This document shows positions 1 to 9,216 of a DNA stretch of 64,000 nt, in pieces. Under the pieces are notes generated by a model. It worked only from the letters and a program-made list of their open reading frames with translations. It searched no databases and was not told where the DNA came from. The stretch's first letter is position 1. Every line of letters starts with the position of its first letter. The translations under genes and the position numbers were made by a program. The stretch is from Brenneria nigrifluens DSM 30175 = ATCC 13028 (GTDB lineage: Bacteria > Pseudomonadota > Gammaproteobacteria > Enterobacterales > Enterobacteriaceae), in the NCBI RefSeq assembly GCF_005484965.1, contig NZ_CP034036.1, positions 1 to 64,000 of the forward strand, written 5' to 3'.

Positions 1-1398
1 GTGTCACTTTCGCTTTGGCAGCAGTGTCTTGCCCGCTTGCAGGATGAGTTACCTGCCACAGAATTCAGTATGTGGATACGCCCGTTACAGGCGGAGCTGA
101 GTGATAACACTCTGGCGCTCTACGCCCCTAATCGCTTTGTTCTGGATTGGGTTCGTGATAAATATTTAAACAATATCAATGGCTTGTTAAATGATTTCTG
201 TGGGATGGACGCCCCGTTGCTGCGTTTTGAAGTGGGGAGCAAACCCCTGCTCCAGACCATCAGCCAGCCGGTTAACCTGCAGAGTAATAATGTCAGCGCC
301 GCGACGACGACGCAGGTGCGTTCCGCGCCGGTGCGCCCCAGCTGGGACAAATCCCCGGTGCAGGCGGAGCACACCTATCGCTCCAATGTGAACCCCAAGC
401 ATACCTTTGACAACTTCGTCGAAGGCAAGTCGAACCAGCTGGCGCGCGCCGCCGCGCGCCAGGTGGCCGACAATCCCGGCGGCGCCTATAATCCCCTGTT
501 TCTGTACGGTGGAACTGGCCTGGGTAAAACGCACCTGCTGCACGCGGTGGGCAACGGCATCATCGCCCGCAAAGCCAATGCGAAAGTGGTTTACATGCAC
601 TCGGAGCGCTTTGTGCAGGATATGGTAAAAGCGTTGCAGAATAATGCGATCGAAGAGTTCAAACGCTATTACCGCTCGGTGGATGCGCTGCTGATTGATG
701 ATATTCAGTTTTTTGCCAACAAAGAGCGTTCGCAGGAAGAGTTTTTCCACACCTTCAACGCCTTGCTGGAAGGGAATCAGCAGATCATTCTGACCTCGGA
801 CCGCTACCCGAAAGAGATCAACGGCGTGGAAGATCGCCTTAAGTCGCGTTTCGGCTGGGGGCTGACGGTGGCCATCGAGCCGCCGGAGCTGGAAACGCGC
901 GTGGCGATCCTGATGAAAAAGGCCGACGAGAACGATATTCGTCTGCCGGGAGAAGTGGCTTTTTTTATCGCCAAGCGCCTGCGCTCCAACGTGCGCGAGC
1001 TGGAAGGCGCGTTAAACCGGGTGATCGCCAACGCCAATTTTACCGGCCGCTCCATCACCATTGATTTTGTGCGCGAGGCGCTGCGCGATCTGCTGGCATT
1101 GCAGGAAAAACTGGTTACCATCGACAATATCCAGAAGACGGTGGCGGAATACTATAAAATCAAGGTTGCTGATTTATTGTCCAAACGCCGCTCCCGCTCG
1201 GTGGCCCGCCCGCGCCAGATGGCGATGGCGCTGGCCAAAGAGCTGACCAACCACAGCCTGCCGGAAATCGGCGACGCGTTTGGTGGCCGCGACCACACCA
1301 CGGTGTTGCACGCCTGTCGTAAAATCGAACAGCTGCGTGAGGAAAGTCACGACATCAAAGAAGATTTTTCCAATTTAATCAGAACATTATCTTCATAA
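1..1398 (+). CDS. dnaA: Chromosomal replication initiator DnaA
   Basis: DnaA binds DnaA boxes at oriC, melts the origin and loads the DnaB helicase. The 465-residue protein starts with GTG at base 1 and has the usual family length. The N-terminal domain I begins SLWQQCLARLQDELP. A variable linker (about residues 90-130) precedes the AAA+ domain with Walker A GGTGLGKT (170-177) and Walker B LLIDDIQF. The C-terminal helix-turn-helix domain IV carries the DnaA-box signature GGRDHTTVLHACRKI. It is followed 4 bp later by dnaN, the standard order. The promoter and oriC lie outside the window. Confidence 0.99.
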   Translation: MSLSLWQQCLARLQDELPATEFSMWIRPLQAELSDNTLALYAPNRFVLDWVRDKYLNNINGLLNDFCGMDAPLLRFEVGSKPLLQTISQPVNLQSNNVSAATTTQVRSAPVRPSWDKSPVQAEHTYRSNVNPKHTFDNFVEGKSNQLARAAARQVADNPGGAYNPLFLYGGTGLGKTHLLHAVGNGIIARKANAKVVYMHSERFVQDMVKALQNNAIEEFKRYYRSVDALLIDDIQFFANKERSQEEFFHTFNALLEGNQQIILTSDRYPKEINGVEDRLKSRFGWGLTVAIEPPELETRVAILMKKADENDIRLPGEVAFFIAKRLRSNVRELEGALNRVIANANFTGRSITIDFVREALRDLLALQEKLVTIDNIQKTVAEYYKIKVADLLSKRRSRSVARPRQMAMALAKELTNHSLPEIGDAFGGRDHTTVLHACRKIEQLREESHDIKEDFSNLIRTLSS

Positions 1399-1402
1399 CA
1401 TG

Positions 1403-2503
1403 ATGAAATTTATTGTTGAACGCGAACATCTGCTAAAACCGCTGCAACAGGTCAGCAGCCCGCTGGGCGGCCGGCCGACCCTACCTATTCTGGGCAACCT
1501 GCTGTTGCAGGTTACCGAAGGGGAGCTGTTGCTCACCGGCACCGATCTGGAAATGGAGATGGTGGCCCGGGTGGCGTTAACGCAGCCCCATGAGCCGGGG
1601 GCGACCACCGTGCCGGCCCGTAAGCTGTTCGATATCTGCCGCGGCCTGCCGGACGGGGCGGAGATCACCATTATGCTGGATGGCGATCGCATGCTGGTGC
1701 GTTCCGGTCGCAGCCGCTTTTCGCTGTCGACCCTGCCCGCCGCCGATTTTCCCAATCTGGACGACTGGCAAAGCGACGTTGAGTTTTCGCTGCCGCAGGC
1801 GACGCTGAAACGGCTGATTGAGGCCACGCAGTTCTCGATGGCGCATCAGGATGTTCGTTATTACCTCAACGGAATGCTGTTTGAAACCGAGGGCGAGGAG
1901 CTGCGCACCGTCGCCACCGACGGCCATCGTCTGGCGGTGTGCGCCATGCCGGTGGGGCAGGCTTTGCCGTCGCATTCGGTGATCGTGCCGCGTAAAGGGG
2001 TGATGGAGCTGGTGCGTTTGCTGGACGGCGGCGATACGCCGCTGCAGCTGCAAATCGGCAGCAACAATATCCGCGCCCACGTCGGCGACTTTATCTTTAC
2101 CTCCAAGCTGGTCGACGGCCGTTTCCCGGATTACCGCCGGGTTTTGCCGAAGAATCCGGACAAAACGCTGGAAGCCAGCTGCGACTTGCTCAAACAGGCG
2201 TTCTCCCGCGCGGCGATCCTGTCGAATGAAAAATTCCGCGGCGTGCGCCTGCATCTGATTCAGAATCAGCTGAAAATCACCGCCAACAACCCCGAGCAGG
2301 AAGAAGCGGAAGAAATTCTGGATGTGCAGTACGACGGCACCGAGATGGAGATCGGTTTCAACGTCAGTTACGTGCTGGATGTGCTGAATGCGCTGAAGTG
2401 CGAGGATGTCCGCCTGCTGCTGACCGACTCCGTTTCCAGCGTGCAGATCGAAGACGGCGCCAGCCGGGCGGCGGCCTATGTCGTTATGCCGATGCGCCTC
2501 TAG
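1403..2503 (+). CDS. dnaN: DNA polymerase III sliding clamp (beta subunit)
   Basis: The beta clamp is a ring-shaped homodimer that tethers DNA polymerases to the template. The 366-residue protein has the family's exact length and starts MKFIVEREHLLKPLQQV. Two ATG codons are adjacent (1400 and 1403); the second gives the usual N-terminus. The C-terminus AAYVVMPMRL is the conserved protein-binding pocket strand. It lies 4 bp after dnaA and is probably co-transcribed with it. A 148-bp gap separates it from recF. Confidence 0.99.
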   Translation: MKFIVEREHLLKPLQQVSSPLGGRPTLPILGNLLLQVTEGELLLTGTDLEMEMVARVALTQPHEPGATTVPARKLFDICRGLPDGAEITIMLDGDRMLVRSGRSRFSLSTLPAADFPNLDDWQSDVEFSLPQATLKRLIEATQFSMAHQDVRYYLNGMLFETEGEELRTVATDGHRLAVCAMPVGQALPSHSVIVPRKGVMELVRLLDGGDTPLQLQIGSNNIRAHVGDFIFTSKLVDGRFPDYRRVLPKNPDKTLEASCDLLKQAFSRAAILSNEKFRGVRLHLIQNQLKITANNPEQEEAEEILDVQYDGTEMEIGFNVSYVLDVLNALKCEDVRLLLTDSVSSVQIEDGASRAAAYVVMPMRL

Positions 2504-2651
2504 TCTATGGCGGGTTATGTTGCTTATCAGCCGGGGATTGGGCGGCGCTCGCCGTCCGCGCGGGCGTTGAGTTCGCCGCGCGGGAGTCGCCGCGCGCTCC
2601 GCCCTCCATCCTCCCGCGACCGTAACGTCCTTTACCGCAAGAAATAGTCGC
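2504..2651. other. GC-rich dnaN-recF spacer
   Basis: In E. coli dnaN and recF abut, but here 148 bp separate them. The spacer is rich in CGCG and GCCG runs, for example around 2540-2610, and contains no convincing ORF with a ribosome-binding site. It could fold into GC-rich hairpins, but no T-tract follows, so it does not look like a classical terminator. I see no other feature in it. Confidence 0.6.
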
Positions 2652-3737
2652 ATGGCGCTTACTCGTCTTCTTATTAAAGATTTCCGCAATATTGAAGCGG
2701 CTGATTTGGCGCTGGCGCCCGGCTTTAATTTTCTGGTCGGGGCGAACGGCAGCGGCAAAACCAGCGTGCTGGAGGCGATTTACACCCTGGGACACGGACG
2801 GGCGTTTCGCAGCGTGCAGGCGGCGCGCGTTATTCGTCATGAACAGCCGGAATTCGTGCTGCACGGACGTATCGGCGGCATTGAGTCTGAACGTTCGGTC
2901 GGGCTGAGTAAAAACCGTCAGGGCGACGGCAAGGTGCGCATCGACGGCAGCGACGGCCATAAGGTGGCGGAGCTGGCGCAGCTGCTGCCGATCCAACTGA
3001 TCACCCCCGAAGGGTTTACGCTGCTGAACGGCGGGCCGAAGTACCGCCGCGCCTTTCTCGACTGGGGATGTTTTCATAACGAGCCCGGTTTTTTCTCCGC
3101 CTGGAGCAATATGAAACGCCTGCTGCGCCAGCGTAATGCGGCGCTGCGGCAGGTGGAGCGCTACGGGCAGCTGCGGGCCTGGGATCAGGAGCTGGTGCCG
3201 TTGGCCGAACGCATCAGCGAATGGCGGGGGCAATACAGCGCGGCGATCGCCGGCGATATTGCCGCCACCTGCAGCCAGTTTCTGCCTGAATTCGCCCTCG
3301 GCTTCGCTTTCCAGCGCGGCTGGGATAAAGAGAGTGACTATGCCGAACTTCTGGAACGGCAGTTTGAACGCGACCGTATGCTGGGTTATACGGCGCTGGG
3401 GCCGCATAAAGCCGATTTCCGCATCCGCGCCAGCGGGGTGGCGGTCGAGGATATGCTGTCCCGTGGCCAGCTAAAGCTGCTGATGTGCGCTTTACGGCTG
3501 GCCCAGGGTGAGTTTCTCACCCGTCAGAACGGACTGCGCTGTCTGTATCTGATTGATGATTTTGCTTCCGAACTGGATAGTACCCGCCGCCGTTTGTTGG
3601 CTGAACGGTTAAAAGCCACCCATGCGCAGGTTTTTGTCAGCGCGGTCAGCGCCGAGCAGATAGCCGATATGGTTGGTGAAAATGGCAAGATGTTCCGCGT
3701 AGAACAGGGTAAAATAACGGTTCAATCACAGGACTAA
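2652..3737 (+). CDS. recF: DNA replication/repair protein RecF
   Basis: RecF, with RecO and RecR, loads RecA onto gapped DNA. The 361-residue protein has the SMC-like ATPase layout: Walker A GANGSGKTS near residue 30, the ABC-type signature around LSRGQLKLLMCALRLAQ and Walker B LYLIDDFASELD near the C-terminus. The start MALTRLLIKDFRNIEAADLAL matches the family. It sits between dnaN and gyrB, and the 18-bp gap to gyrB resembles the E. coli arrangement. Confidence 0.98.
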   Translation: MALTRLLIKDFRNIEAADLALAPGFNFLVGANGSGKTSVLEAIYTLGHGRAFRSVQAARVIRHEQPEFVLHGRIGGIESERSVGLSKNRQGDGKVRIDGSDGHKVAELAQLLPIQLITPEGFTLLNGGPKYRRAFLDWGCFHNEPGFFSAWSNMKRLLRQRNAALRQVERYGQLRAWDQELVPLAERISEWRGQYSAAIAGDIAATCSQFLPEFALGFAFQRGWDKESDYAELLERQFERDRMLGYTALGPHKADFRIRASGVAVEDMLSRGQLKLLMCALRLAQGEFLTRQNGLRCLYLIDDFASELDSTRRRLLAERLKATHAQVFVSAVSAEQIADMVGENGKMFRVEQGKITVQSQD

Positions 3738-3755
3738 AATGAGCGGGAAACGTTG

Positions 3756-6173
3756 ATGTCGAATTCTTATGACTCCTCAAGTATCAAGGTATTGAAAGGG
3801 CTGGATGCGGTACGTAAACGCCCAGGCATGTACATCGGCGATACGGATGACGGAACCGGTCTGCATCACATGGTATTCGAGGTTGTGGACAACGCTATCG
3901 ACGAAGCACTCGCTGGCTATTGTAAAGACATTGTCATCACTATCCACGCTGATAACTCAGTCTCGGTGCAGGATGACGGCCGCGGTATTCCTACCGGTCT
4001 GCATGAAGAAGAAGGGATCTCCGCGGCGGAAGTGATCATGACGGTGCTGCATGCCGGCGGCAAATTTGATGACAACTCGTATAAAGTCTCCGGCGGTTTG
4101 CATGGCGTGGGCGTTTCGGTGGTTAACGCCCTGTCGGAAAAGCTGGAGCTGGTGATCCGCCGCGAAGGCAAGGTGCACGAACAGACCTACCGTCACGGCG
4201 TGGCGCAGGCGCCGCTGAAAGTGGTGGGCGATAGCGATAAGACCGGCACCACCGTGCGCTTCTGGCCGAGTTATGAAACCTTTACCAACCAGACCGAATT
4301 CCAGTATGAGATCCTCGCCAAGCGTCTGCGCGAGCTGTCGTTTCTGAACTCCGGCGTCTCCATCCGGCTGTACGACGAGCGCGAAAAAGATAAGTCCGAT
4401 CACTTCCACTATGAAGGCGGCATCAAGGCGTTCGTCGACTATCTCAACCGCAACAAAACGCCGATCCACCCGACGGTGTTCTATTTCTCCACGGTGAAAG
4501 ACGATATCGGCGTGGAAGTCGCCCTGCAGTGGAACGACGGCTTCCAGGAAAATATTTACTGCTTTACCAACAACATTCCGCAGCGTGACGGCGGTACGCA
4601 CCTGGCCGGTTTCCGCGCCGCCATGACCCGTACCCTGAACACCTATATGGATAAGGAAGGCTACAGCAAGAAAGCCAAGATCAGCGCCACCGGCGACGAT
4701 GCGCGTGAAGGGCTGATTGCCGTGGTCTCCGTTAAAGTGCCCGATCCGAAATTCTCCTCGCAGACCAAAGACAAGCTGGTGTCGTCGGAGGTGAAAACCG
4801 CCGTTGAATCGCTGATGAACGAGAAGCTGGTGGATTATCTGATGGAAAACCCGTCGGACGCCAAAATCGTGGTGGGCAAAATCATCGATGCCGCCCGCGC
4901 CCGTGAAGCGGCGCGTAAAGCGCGCGATATGACCCGGCGTAAAGGCGCGCTCGATCTGGCCGGTCTGCCGGGCAAGCTGGCGGACTGTCAGGAACGCGAC
5001 CCGGCGTTGTCCGAACTCTACCTGGTGGAAGGGGACTCGGCGGGCGGTTCCGCCAAGCAGGGGCGCAACCGTAAGAATCAGGCGATTTTGCCGCTGAAAG
5101 GCAAGATCCTCAACGTCGAGAAAGCGCGCTTCGACAAAATGCTCTCTTCCCAGGAAGTGGCGACGTTGATCACCGCGCTGGGCTGCGGCATCGGCCGTGA
5201 CGAATACAACCCGGATAAACTGCGTTATCACAGCATCATCATCATGACCGATGCCGACGTCGACGGCTCGCACATCCGTACGCTGCTGCTGACGTTCTTC
5301 TACCGTCAGATGCCGGAAATCGTTGAGCGCGGCCACGTCTATATCGCCCAGCCGCCGCTGTACAAAGTGAAAAAAGGCAAGCAGGAGCAGTACATCAAAG
5401 ATGATGAAGCCATGGATCAGTACCAGATTATGCTGGCGCTGGACGGGGCGACGCTGCATACCAACGCCGCGGCGCCCGCCATGGCGGGCGAACCGCTGGA
5501 AAAACTGGTTGCCGAACACTACGCGGTGCAGAAAACCATCGGCCGTATGGAGCGTCGTTTCCCGCGCCCGTTGCTGAACGCGTTAATCTACCAGCCAACG
5601 CTGGCTGAGGCGGATTTACAGGATCGCACGCACGTTCAGCAGTGGATGGAAACGCTGGTTACGCTGCTCAATGAGCGCGAGCAGCACGGCAGCGCCTACA
5701 GCTTTGTGATCCAAGAAAATCAGGAGCGGCAGATTTTTGAACCGGCTCTGCGGGTGCGCACCCACGGCGTGGATACCGATTATCCGCTGGATTTCGGCTT
5801 CGTTACCGGCGGCGAGTATCGCAAAATCAATCAGCTGGGCGAGAAGCTGCGCGGCCTGATTGAAGAGGACGCCTATATTGAACGCGGCGAGCGCCGTCAA
5901 CCGATCGCCAGCTTCGAGCAGGCGCTGGAGTGGCTGGTGAAAGAGTCCCGCCGCGGTCTGACCATCCAGCGCTATAAAGGTCTGGGGGAAATGAACCCGG
6001 AACAGCTGTGGGAAACCACCATGGATCCCACCAGCCGCCGTATGCTGCGCGTCACGGTGAAAGACGCCATCGCCGCCGACGAGCTGTTCACCACCCTGAT
6101 GGGCGATGCGGTGGAACCGCGCCGCGCCTTTATCGAAGAGAACGCGTTGAAAGCGATGAATATCGATATCTGA
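3756..6173 (+). CDS. gyrB: DNA gyrase subunit B
   Basis: GyrB is the ATPase subunit of type II topoisomerase gyrase, which introduces negative supercoils with GyrA. The 805-residue product starts MSNSYDSSSIKVLKGLDAVRKRPG at ATG 3756. The GHKL ATPase motifs (VVDNAIDEALAG; DDGRGIP; GGLHGVGVSVVNALS), the TOPRIM motifs (EGDSAGGSAKQGR; IIMTDADVDGSHIRTLL) and the proteobacterial C-terminal insert are all present. It ends KAMNIDI. A strong intrinsic terminator follows. Confidence 0.99.
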   Translation: MSNSYDSSSIKVLKGLDAVRKRPGMYIGDTDDGTGLHHMVFEVVDNAIDEALAGYCKDIVITIHADNSVSVQDDGRGIPTGLHEEEGISAAEVIMTVLHAGGKFDDNSYKVSGGLHGVGVSVVNALSEKLELVIRREGKVHEQTYRHGVAQAPLKVVGDSDKTGTTVRFWPSYETFTNQTEFQYEILAKRLRELSFLNSGVSIRLYDEREKDKSDHFHYEGGIKAFVDYLNRNKTPIHPTVFYFSTVKDDIGVEVALQWNDGFQENIYCFTNNIPQRDGGTHLAGFRAAMTRTLNTYMDKEGYSKKAKISATGDDAREGLIAVVSVKVPDPKFSSQTKDKLVSSEVKTAVESLMNEKLVDYLMENPSDAKIVVGKIIDAARAREAARKARDMTRRKGALDLAGLPGKLADCQERDPALSELYLVEGDSAGGSAKQGRNRKNQAILPLKGKILNVEKARFDKMLSSQEVATLITALGCGIGRDEYNPDKLRYHSIIIMTDADVDGSHIRTLLLTFFYRQMPEIVERGHVYIAQPPLYKVKKGKQEQYIKDDEAMDQYQIMLALDGATLHTNAAAPAMAGEPLEKLVAEHYAVQKTIGRMERRFPRPLLNALIYQPTLAEADLQDRTHVQQWMETLVTLLNEREQHGSAYSFVIQENQERQIFEPALRVRTHGVDTDYPLDFGFVTGGEYRKINQLGEKLRGLIEEDAYIERGERRQPIASFEQALEWLVKESRRGLTIQRYKGLGEMNPEQLWETTMDPTSRRMLRVTVKDAIAADELFTTLMGDAVEPRRAFIEENALKAMNIDI

Positions 6174-6199
6174 TCGGACTGCTTGTTAACGGCCAACTC

Positions 6200-6227
6200 A
6201 GCCAGCCCTTTTCGGGCTGGCTTTTTT
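6200..6227 (+). terminator. Intrinsic terminator after gyrB
   Basis: A 9-bp perfect stem, AGCCAGCCC with GGGCTGGCT, and a 5-nt loop are followed by TTTTTT. It lies 27 bp after the gyrB stop and closes the dnaA-dnaN-recF-gyrB cluster before the convergent MFS gene. Confidence 0.93.
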
Positions 6228-6231
6228 ACGG

Positions 6232-7428
6232 CTATAAAACCACCGCGCGCCGTTTCGCGCCGCGCAGTTCCTGGCGCAGGGTGATAAGCGCGGTGATTAG
6301 CATAAAAATCACCGCCGACCAGAAAATGGCCCGCGGATAACCGTGATCCAGCAGCCAGCCGAACAGCACCGGACCGGCCGCGCCGCCGATATTAAAACCG
6401 GTGGAGACGATGCCGAAAACGCGCCCCTCGGCGCCCGCCGGCGAGGCCGCCCGCACCAGCATGTCGCGCGAGGGGGCGATTATCCCGGACAGAAATCCCG
6501 CCGCGGCCAGCAGCGGAATCAATACCGGCAGCGGCAGAGGATAGATGGCGACCACGCTGATTAAACCGGCGGTGACGGCCAGCGCCGCCGTCGCCACCAG
6601 CCCGTGGCGGCGGGTTTTATCGGCCAGCGCGCCGCCGGCCAGCACCCCGAAGGCGCTGGCGAACAGAAAGGAGGTCAGCACCACATTCGCCTGGGATAAC
6701 GGCAGGCCATAGCCGGTTACAAACGCCGTCACCGAAAAATTCTGAATCGAACCGGTGCTCAGATTCAGCAGCAGGAATAACACCAACAGGGCCATGATGG
6801 GCAGGGTGAAAAGCGCAATGCGCGGTTTTTTGCCCGGCCGGGTATTTTCCTGCGTCGCGCTCTGTAGCCGCGCCGGCTGGTCGCTGCCGGTTAATAGCAG
6901 GGGAATGGTCAATAGCCCTATCATCCCCGCCACGATAAATGCGCTGTTAACGCCGGCGAATGCGGCGACGGTCAGTAAAATGCCGGGCGCAATGGCGGTG
7001 CCGAAAAAACCGGAGAAGGTATGAATGGAAAACGCCCGCCCCATGCGCTTTTCATCGATTCCCCGCGACAGCAGGGCGTAATCGGCGGGGTGATAGACCG
7101 CATTCGCCACCCCCGCCAGCGCCATCGCCGCCACCAGCCAGAAGTAGCTGCTGGAAAAGCTCAGCGAGAGAAAACACAGGCTGCCGAGCGTCAGGCCGGC
7201 GGTCAGGGTGCGCCTGGCCCCGATACGGTCGACCACAAAGCCGATCGGCGTCTGCACGCAGGCGGAGACGATATTGAAAACGCTCAGCGCGAAACCCAGT
7301 TCGACGAAGCTGATACCGCGCTGCGCCGACAGCAGCGGTATCAGCGCGGGCAGCACCATCATATGAAAATGGCTCACCAGGTGAGCGGATGAAATCTGGG
7401 CCAGCAGGGGGAGTTTTATTATTTTCAT
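6232..7428 (-). CDS. MFS transporter, Fsr (fosmidomycin-resistance)-like
   Basis: This 398-residue, very hydrophobic protein has about 12 predicted membrane segments and is a major facilitator superfamily member. The N-terminal stretch SAHLVSHFHMMVLPALIPLL, a loop motif DRIGARR after TM2 and NAVYHPADYALLS in TM4 recall the FSR-like drug-exporter group, whose members expel small molecules using the proton gradient. The substrate cannot be read from the sequence. It is convergent to gyrB and stands alone between gyrB and the AscG-like regulator, in a place that is empty in E. coli. It could instead export a sugar or metabolite. Confidence 0.8.
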   Translation of the reverse strand: MKIIKLPLLAQISSAHLVSHFHMMVLPALIPLLSAQRGISFVELGFALSVFNIVSACVQTPIGFVVDRIGARRTLTAGLTLGSLCFLSLSFSSSYFWLVAAMALAGVANAVYHPADYALLSRGIDEKRMGRAFSIHTFSGFFGTAIAPGILLTVAAFAGVNSAFIVAGMIGLLTIPLLLTGSDQPARLQSATQENTRPGKKPRIALFTLPIMALLVLFLLLNLSTGSIQNFSVTAFVTGYGLPLSQANVVLTSFLFASAFGVLAGGALADKTRRHGLVATAALAVTAGLISVVAIYPLPLPVLIPLLAAAGFLSGIIAPSRDMLVRAASPAGAEGRVFGIVSTGFNIGGAAGPVLFGWLLDHGYPRAIFWSAVIFMLITALITLRQELRGAKRRAVVL

Positions 7429-7572
7429 TTTTTGTTGTCAGGGCGATGATGGGTTTACGGCGTCGTGTTCTCGTCAGAAACGACGCGCAGGCAGGCGTCG
7501 CTTCCGCAGGCAGATAGGGAATAGACTAACATATTGCGCATATCGCTAGCGTCCAATCTTTTTGTCGTGGCG

Positions 7573-8586
7573 TTATGCGGCGGGGCCTTTACCGACCGAC
7601 TCACGGACGATCAGTCGGCCTTTAAATGCCGGCGCCGGGCGGGCGGTTTCCCCTTCCAGCCGGCTGAGCAGCTTTTCAAGGGTGCTGTTTATCATTTCGG
7701 CGACGGGAACATGTACGGTGGTCAACGCGGGGCTAAACCAGGAGGCCATGGGAAGGTCATCGAAACCCAGCAGGGAAACGTCCTGCGGTATGGCTATGCC
7801 GCGCTCGCGAAAGGCCTTTGCCGCGCCGATGGCCATATCGTCGTTGCTGGCGACCAGCGCGCTGAAGACGGCGCCGCGCCGGTGCAGCAGCGTCGCGGCG
7901 GCGTAACCGCTCTCCGGCTCCCAGTCTCCCGGCGCCACCAGGGCGGGATTAAACGCAATCCCCCGGGCCGCCAGCGCTTGCCGGTAACCCGCCAGGCGGC
8001 TCTCTCCGGTCGGCGATCCCGGCGAACCGCTGATAAAGGCTATGTCCCGGTGGCCCTGGTCAATCAGGTAGCTCACCGCATCGAAGCAGTGCTGCTGGTG
8101 GTCGGCGCAGATACCGTTTTCCGCATGCTGATTCAGTTTACGATTGATCACCATAATGGGTTGTTGATGCTGGCCGATAATGGTTTCCAGTTCGGCGATG
8201 GACAGAAAGCGCGGGTAGATAATGACGGCGTCGCAGCGTGAATCGAGCAGAAACTGAATGGCCTGCCGCTCCTCTTGCGCGCTGTGTTTGCCGTCTGCGA
8301 GGATGAGCTGCCGCCCGCGTTTTTCCGTCATGGTGGCGGTCTGAAACAGCAATTCGCTGAAGTAGGGGCCGTTATACAGCGTGTTGGTGACCACCAGACC
8401 GATGCTTTGCGATTTGCGGGTGGCAAGGTTGCGCGCCAACAGGTTCGGCCGGTAGCCCATTTCCTCTATCGCCCTGAACACCCGGTCCCGGGTGGTTTTG
8501 CTGACGTAGTTATTGCCCGTCAGGACGCGTGAAACCGTCGCCTTTGATACGCCTGCTTTTTTCGCCACATCGAGCATGGTTGTCAT
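7573..8586 (-). CDS. ascG: LacI-family repressor of beta-glucoside operon (AscG-like)
   Basis: The 337-residue LacI/GalR repressor has an N-terminal helix-turn-helix (MLDVAKKAGVSKATVSRVLTG) and a periplasmic-binding-protein-like effector domain (NDDMAIGAAKAFRERGIAIP; LLGFDDLPMA). It is very similar along its length to E. coli AscG, repressor of the asc beta-glucoside operon, for example in LLARNLATRKSQ, SQSIGLVVTNTLYNGPYFSELLF and DGKHSAQEERQAIQFLLD. It is divergent from the adjacent PTS/BglA operon, and two AscG-type palindromes lie between them, so it very probably represses that operon and itself. Confidence 0.88.
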   Translation of the reverse strand: MTTMLDVAKKAGVSKATVSRVLTGNNYVSKTTRDRVFRAIEEMGYRPNLLARNLATRKSQSIGLVVTNTLYNGPYFSELLFQTATMTEKRGRQLILADGKHSAQEERQAIQFLLDSRCDAVIIYPRFLSIAELETIIGQHQQPIMVINRKLNQHAENGICADHQQHCFDAVSYLIDQGHRDIAFISGSPGSPTGESRLAGYRQALAARGIAFNPALVAPGDWEPESGYAAATLLHRRGAVFSALVASNDDMAIGAAKAFRERGIAIPQDVSLLGFDDLPMASWFSPALTTVHVPVAEMINSTLEKLLSRLEGETARPAPAFKGRLIVRESVGKGPAA

Positions 8587-8615
8587 TCTGTTTTCTCAAT
8601 TCGCCAAGTCAAACT

Positions 8616-8626
8616 GAAACGGTTTC
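8616..8626. promoter_or_regulatory. Candidate AscG operator 1
   Basis: The palindrome GAAACGGTTTC, extended as ctGAAACGGTTTCct, lies about 30 bp upstream of the repressor gene. LacI-family proteins with this recognition helix typically bind TGAAACCGGTTTCA-like sites, so this is a likely autoregulatory operator. Confidence 0.6.
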
Positions 8627-8689
8627 CTGCTTCCCCTGCTTATTATAAGGATAAACAGATCGGTTTTTTATAGTCGTTAAACAACGTTC

Positions 8690-8783
8690 AGGGAAGTTTT
8701 TTATGGCGGGCTATCCCTGCCCGCCACCTTTCAGGCCGTCGCAAGCGACGTTGAAAAACGCTCCCGGCGTTTTTTTATTTTTC
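8690..8783. repeat. Dispersed GC hairpin repeat, copy 1
   Basis: This block contains an ATGGCGGGC...GCCCGCCA hairpin, then CAGGCCGTCGCAAGCGACG, then AAAAACGCTCCCGGCGTTTTT. About 62 bp, from CCTGCCCGCC to the seven-T run, are identical to the copy at 55.5 kb. It lies in the divergent promoter region between the AscG-like repressor and the PTS operon, between the two candidate operators. Confidence 0.85.
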
Positions 8784-8827
8784 CACACCCCGTTTATGAT
8801 CGCCTTCAAAAAACGGGAAAATTAAAA

Positions 8828-8842
8828 TGAAACCGGTTGCAT
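8828..8842. promoter_or_regulatory. Candidate AscG operator 2
   Basis: TGAAACCGGTTGCAT is a near-perfect LacI-type palindrome (TGnAACCGGTTnCA). It lies 53-67 bp upstream of the PTS IIB start, where it could block transcription of the operon. The match to the E. coli AscG-type consensus is from family knowledge. Confidence 0.7.
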
Positions 8843-8894
8843 ATTAATGGTTGTGTTGCTTGAATAATAAAAAAAACAAACGGTGAGGTGCAGG

Positions 8895-9200
8895 ATGAAT
8901 AAGATTCTACTCTGTTGCGCAGCGGGCATGTCCACCAGTATGTTGGTTCAGCGCATGGAAAAGGCCGCGCGGGAAAAAGCGATCGCCGTTGAGATAAAAG
9001 CTGTTGGTTTTGATGAAGTTAATGAAATCATTTCCGAATACGACTGCTGCCTGCTCGGGCCGCAGATCAAGTACAAGCTGGCGGAATTCAAAGCCATTGC
9101 CGATGAGCAAAACAAGCCCGTCGCCGTTATCAATACCATCGATTACGGCATGATGAACGGCGAGAAGGTGCTCAGCGCCGCGCTGGCGATGATCCGCTAA
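8895..9200 (+). CDS. PTS cellobiose/beta-glucoside-type EIIB component
   Basis: The cytoplasmic EIIB passes phosphate from EIIA to the incoming sugar. The 101-residue protein has the lactose/cellobiose family EIIB fold. MNKILLCCAAGMSTSMLVQRM holds the phosphocysteine loop, with Cys8 aligning with the active cysteine of ChbB, and LLGPQIKYKL is the conserved second motif. ATG 8895 is chosen because it follows a GAGG-type ribosome-binding site and gives the family N-terminus. It is the first gene of an IIB-IIC-IIA-bglA operon. Confidence 0.92.
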   Translation: MNKILLCCAAGMSTSMLVQRMEKAAREKAIAVEIKAVGFDEVNEIISEYDCCLLGPQIKYKLAEFKAIADEQNKPVAVINTIDYGMMNGEKVLSAALAMIR

Positions 9201-9216
9201 ATTACGGGAAATAATA

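Noticed and set aside
1..1398. oriC or DnaA-box cluster
   Set aside because: The window starts at the dnaA start codon; the upstream DNA is absent and no DnaA-box cluster was seen inside the genes.
2504..2651. Small gene in the dnaN-recF gap
   Set aside because: A 75-codon frame crosses the end of dnaN and the gap, but it has no ribosome-binding site and its composition is that of the GC-rich spacer.
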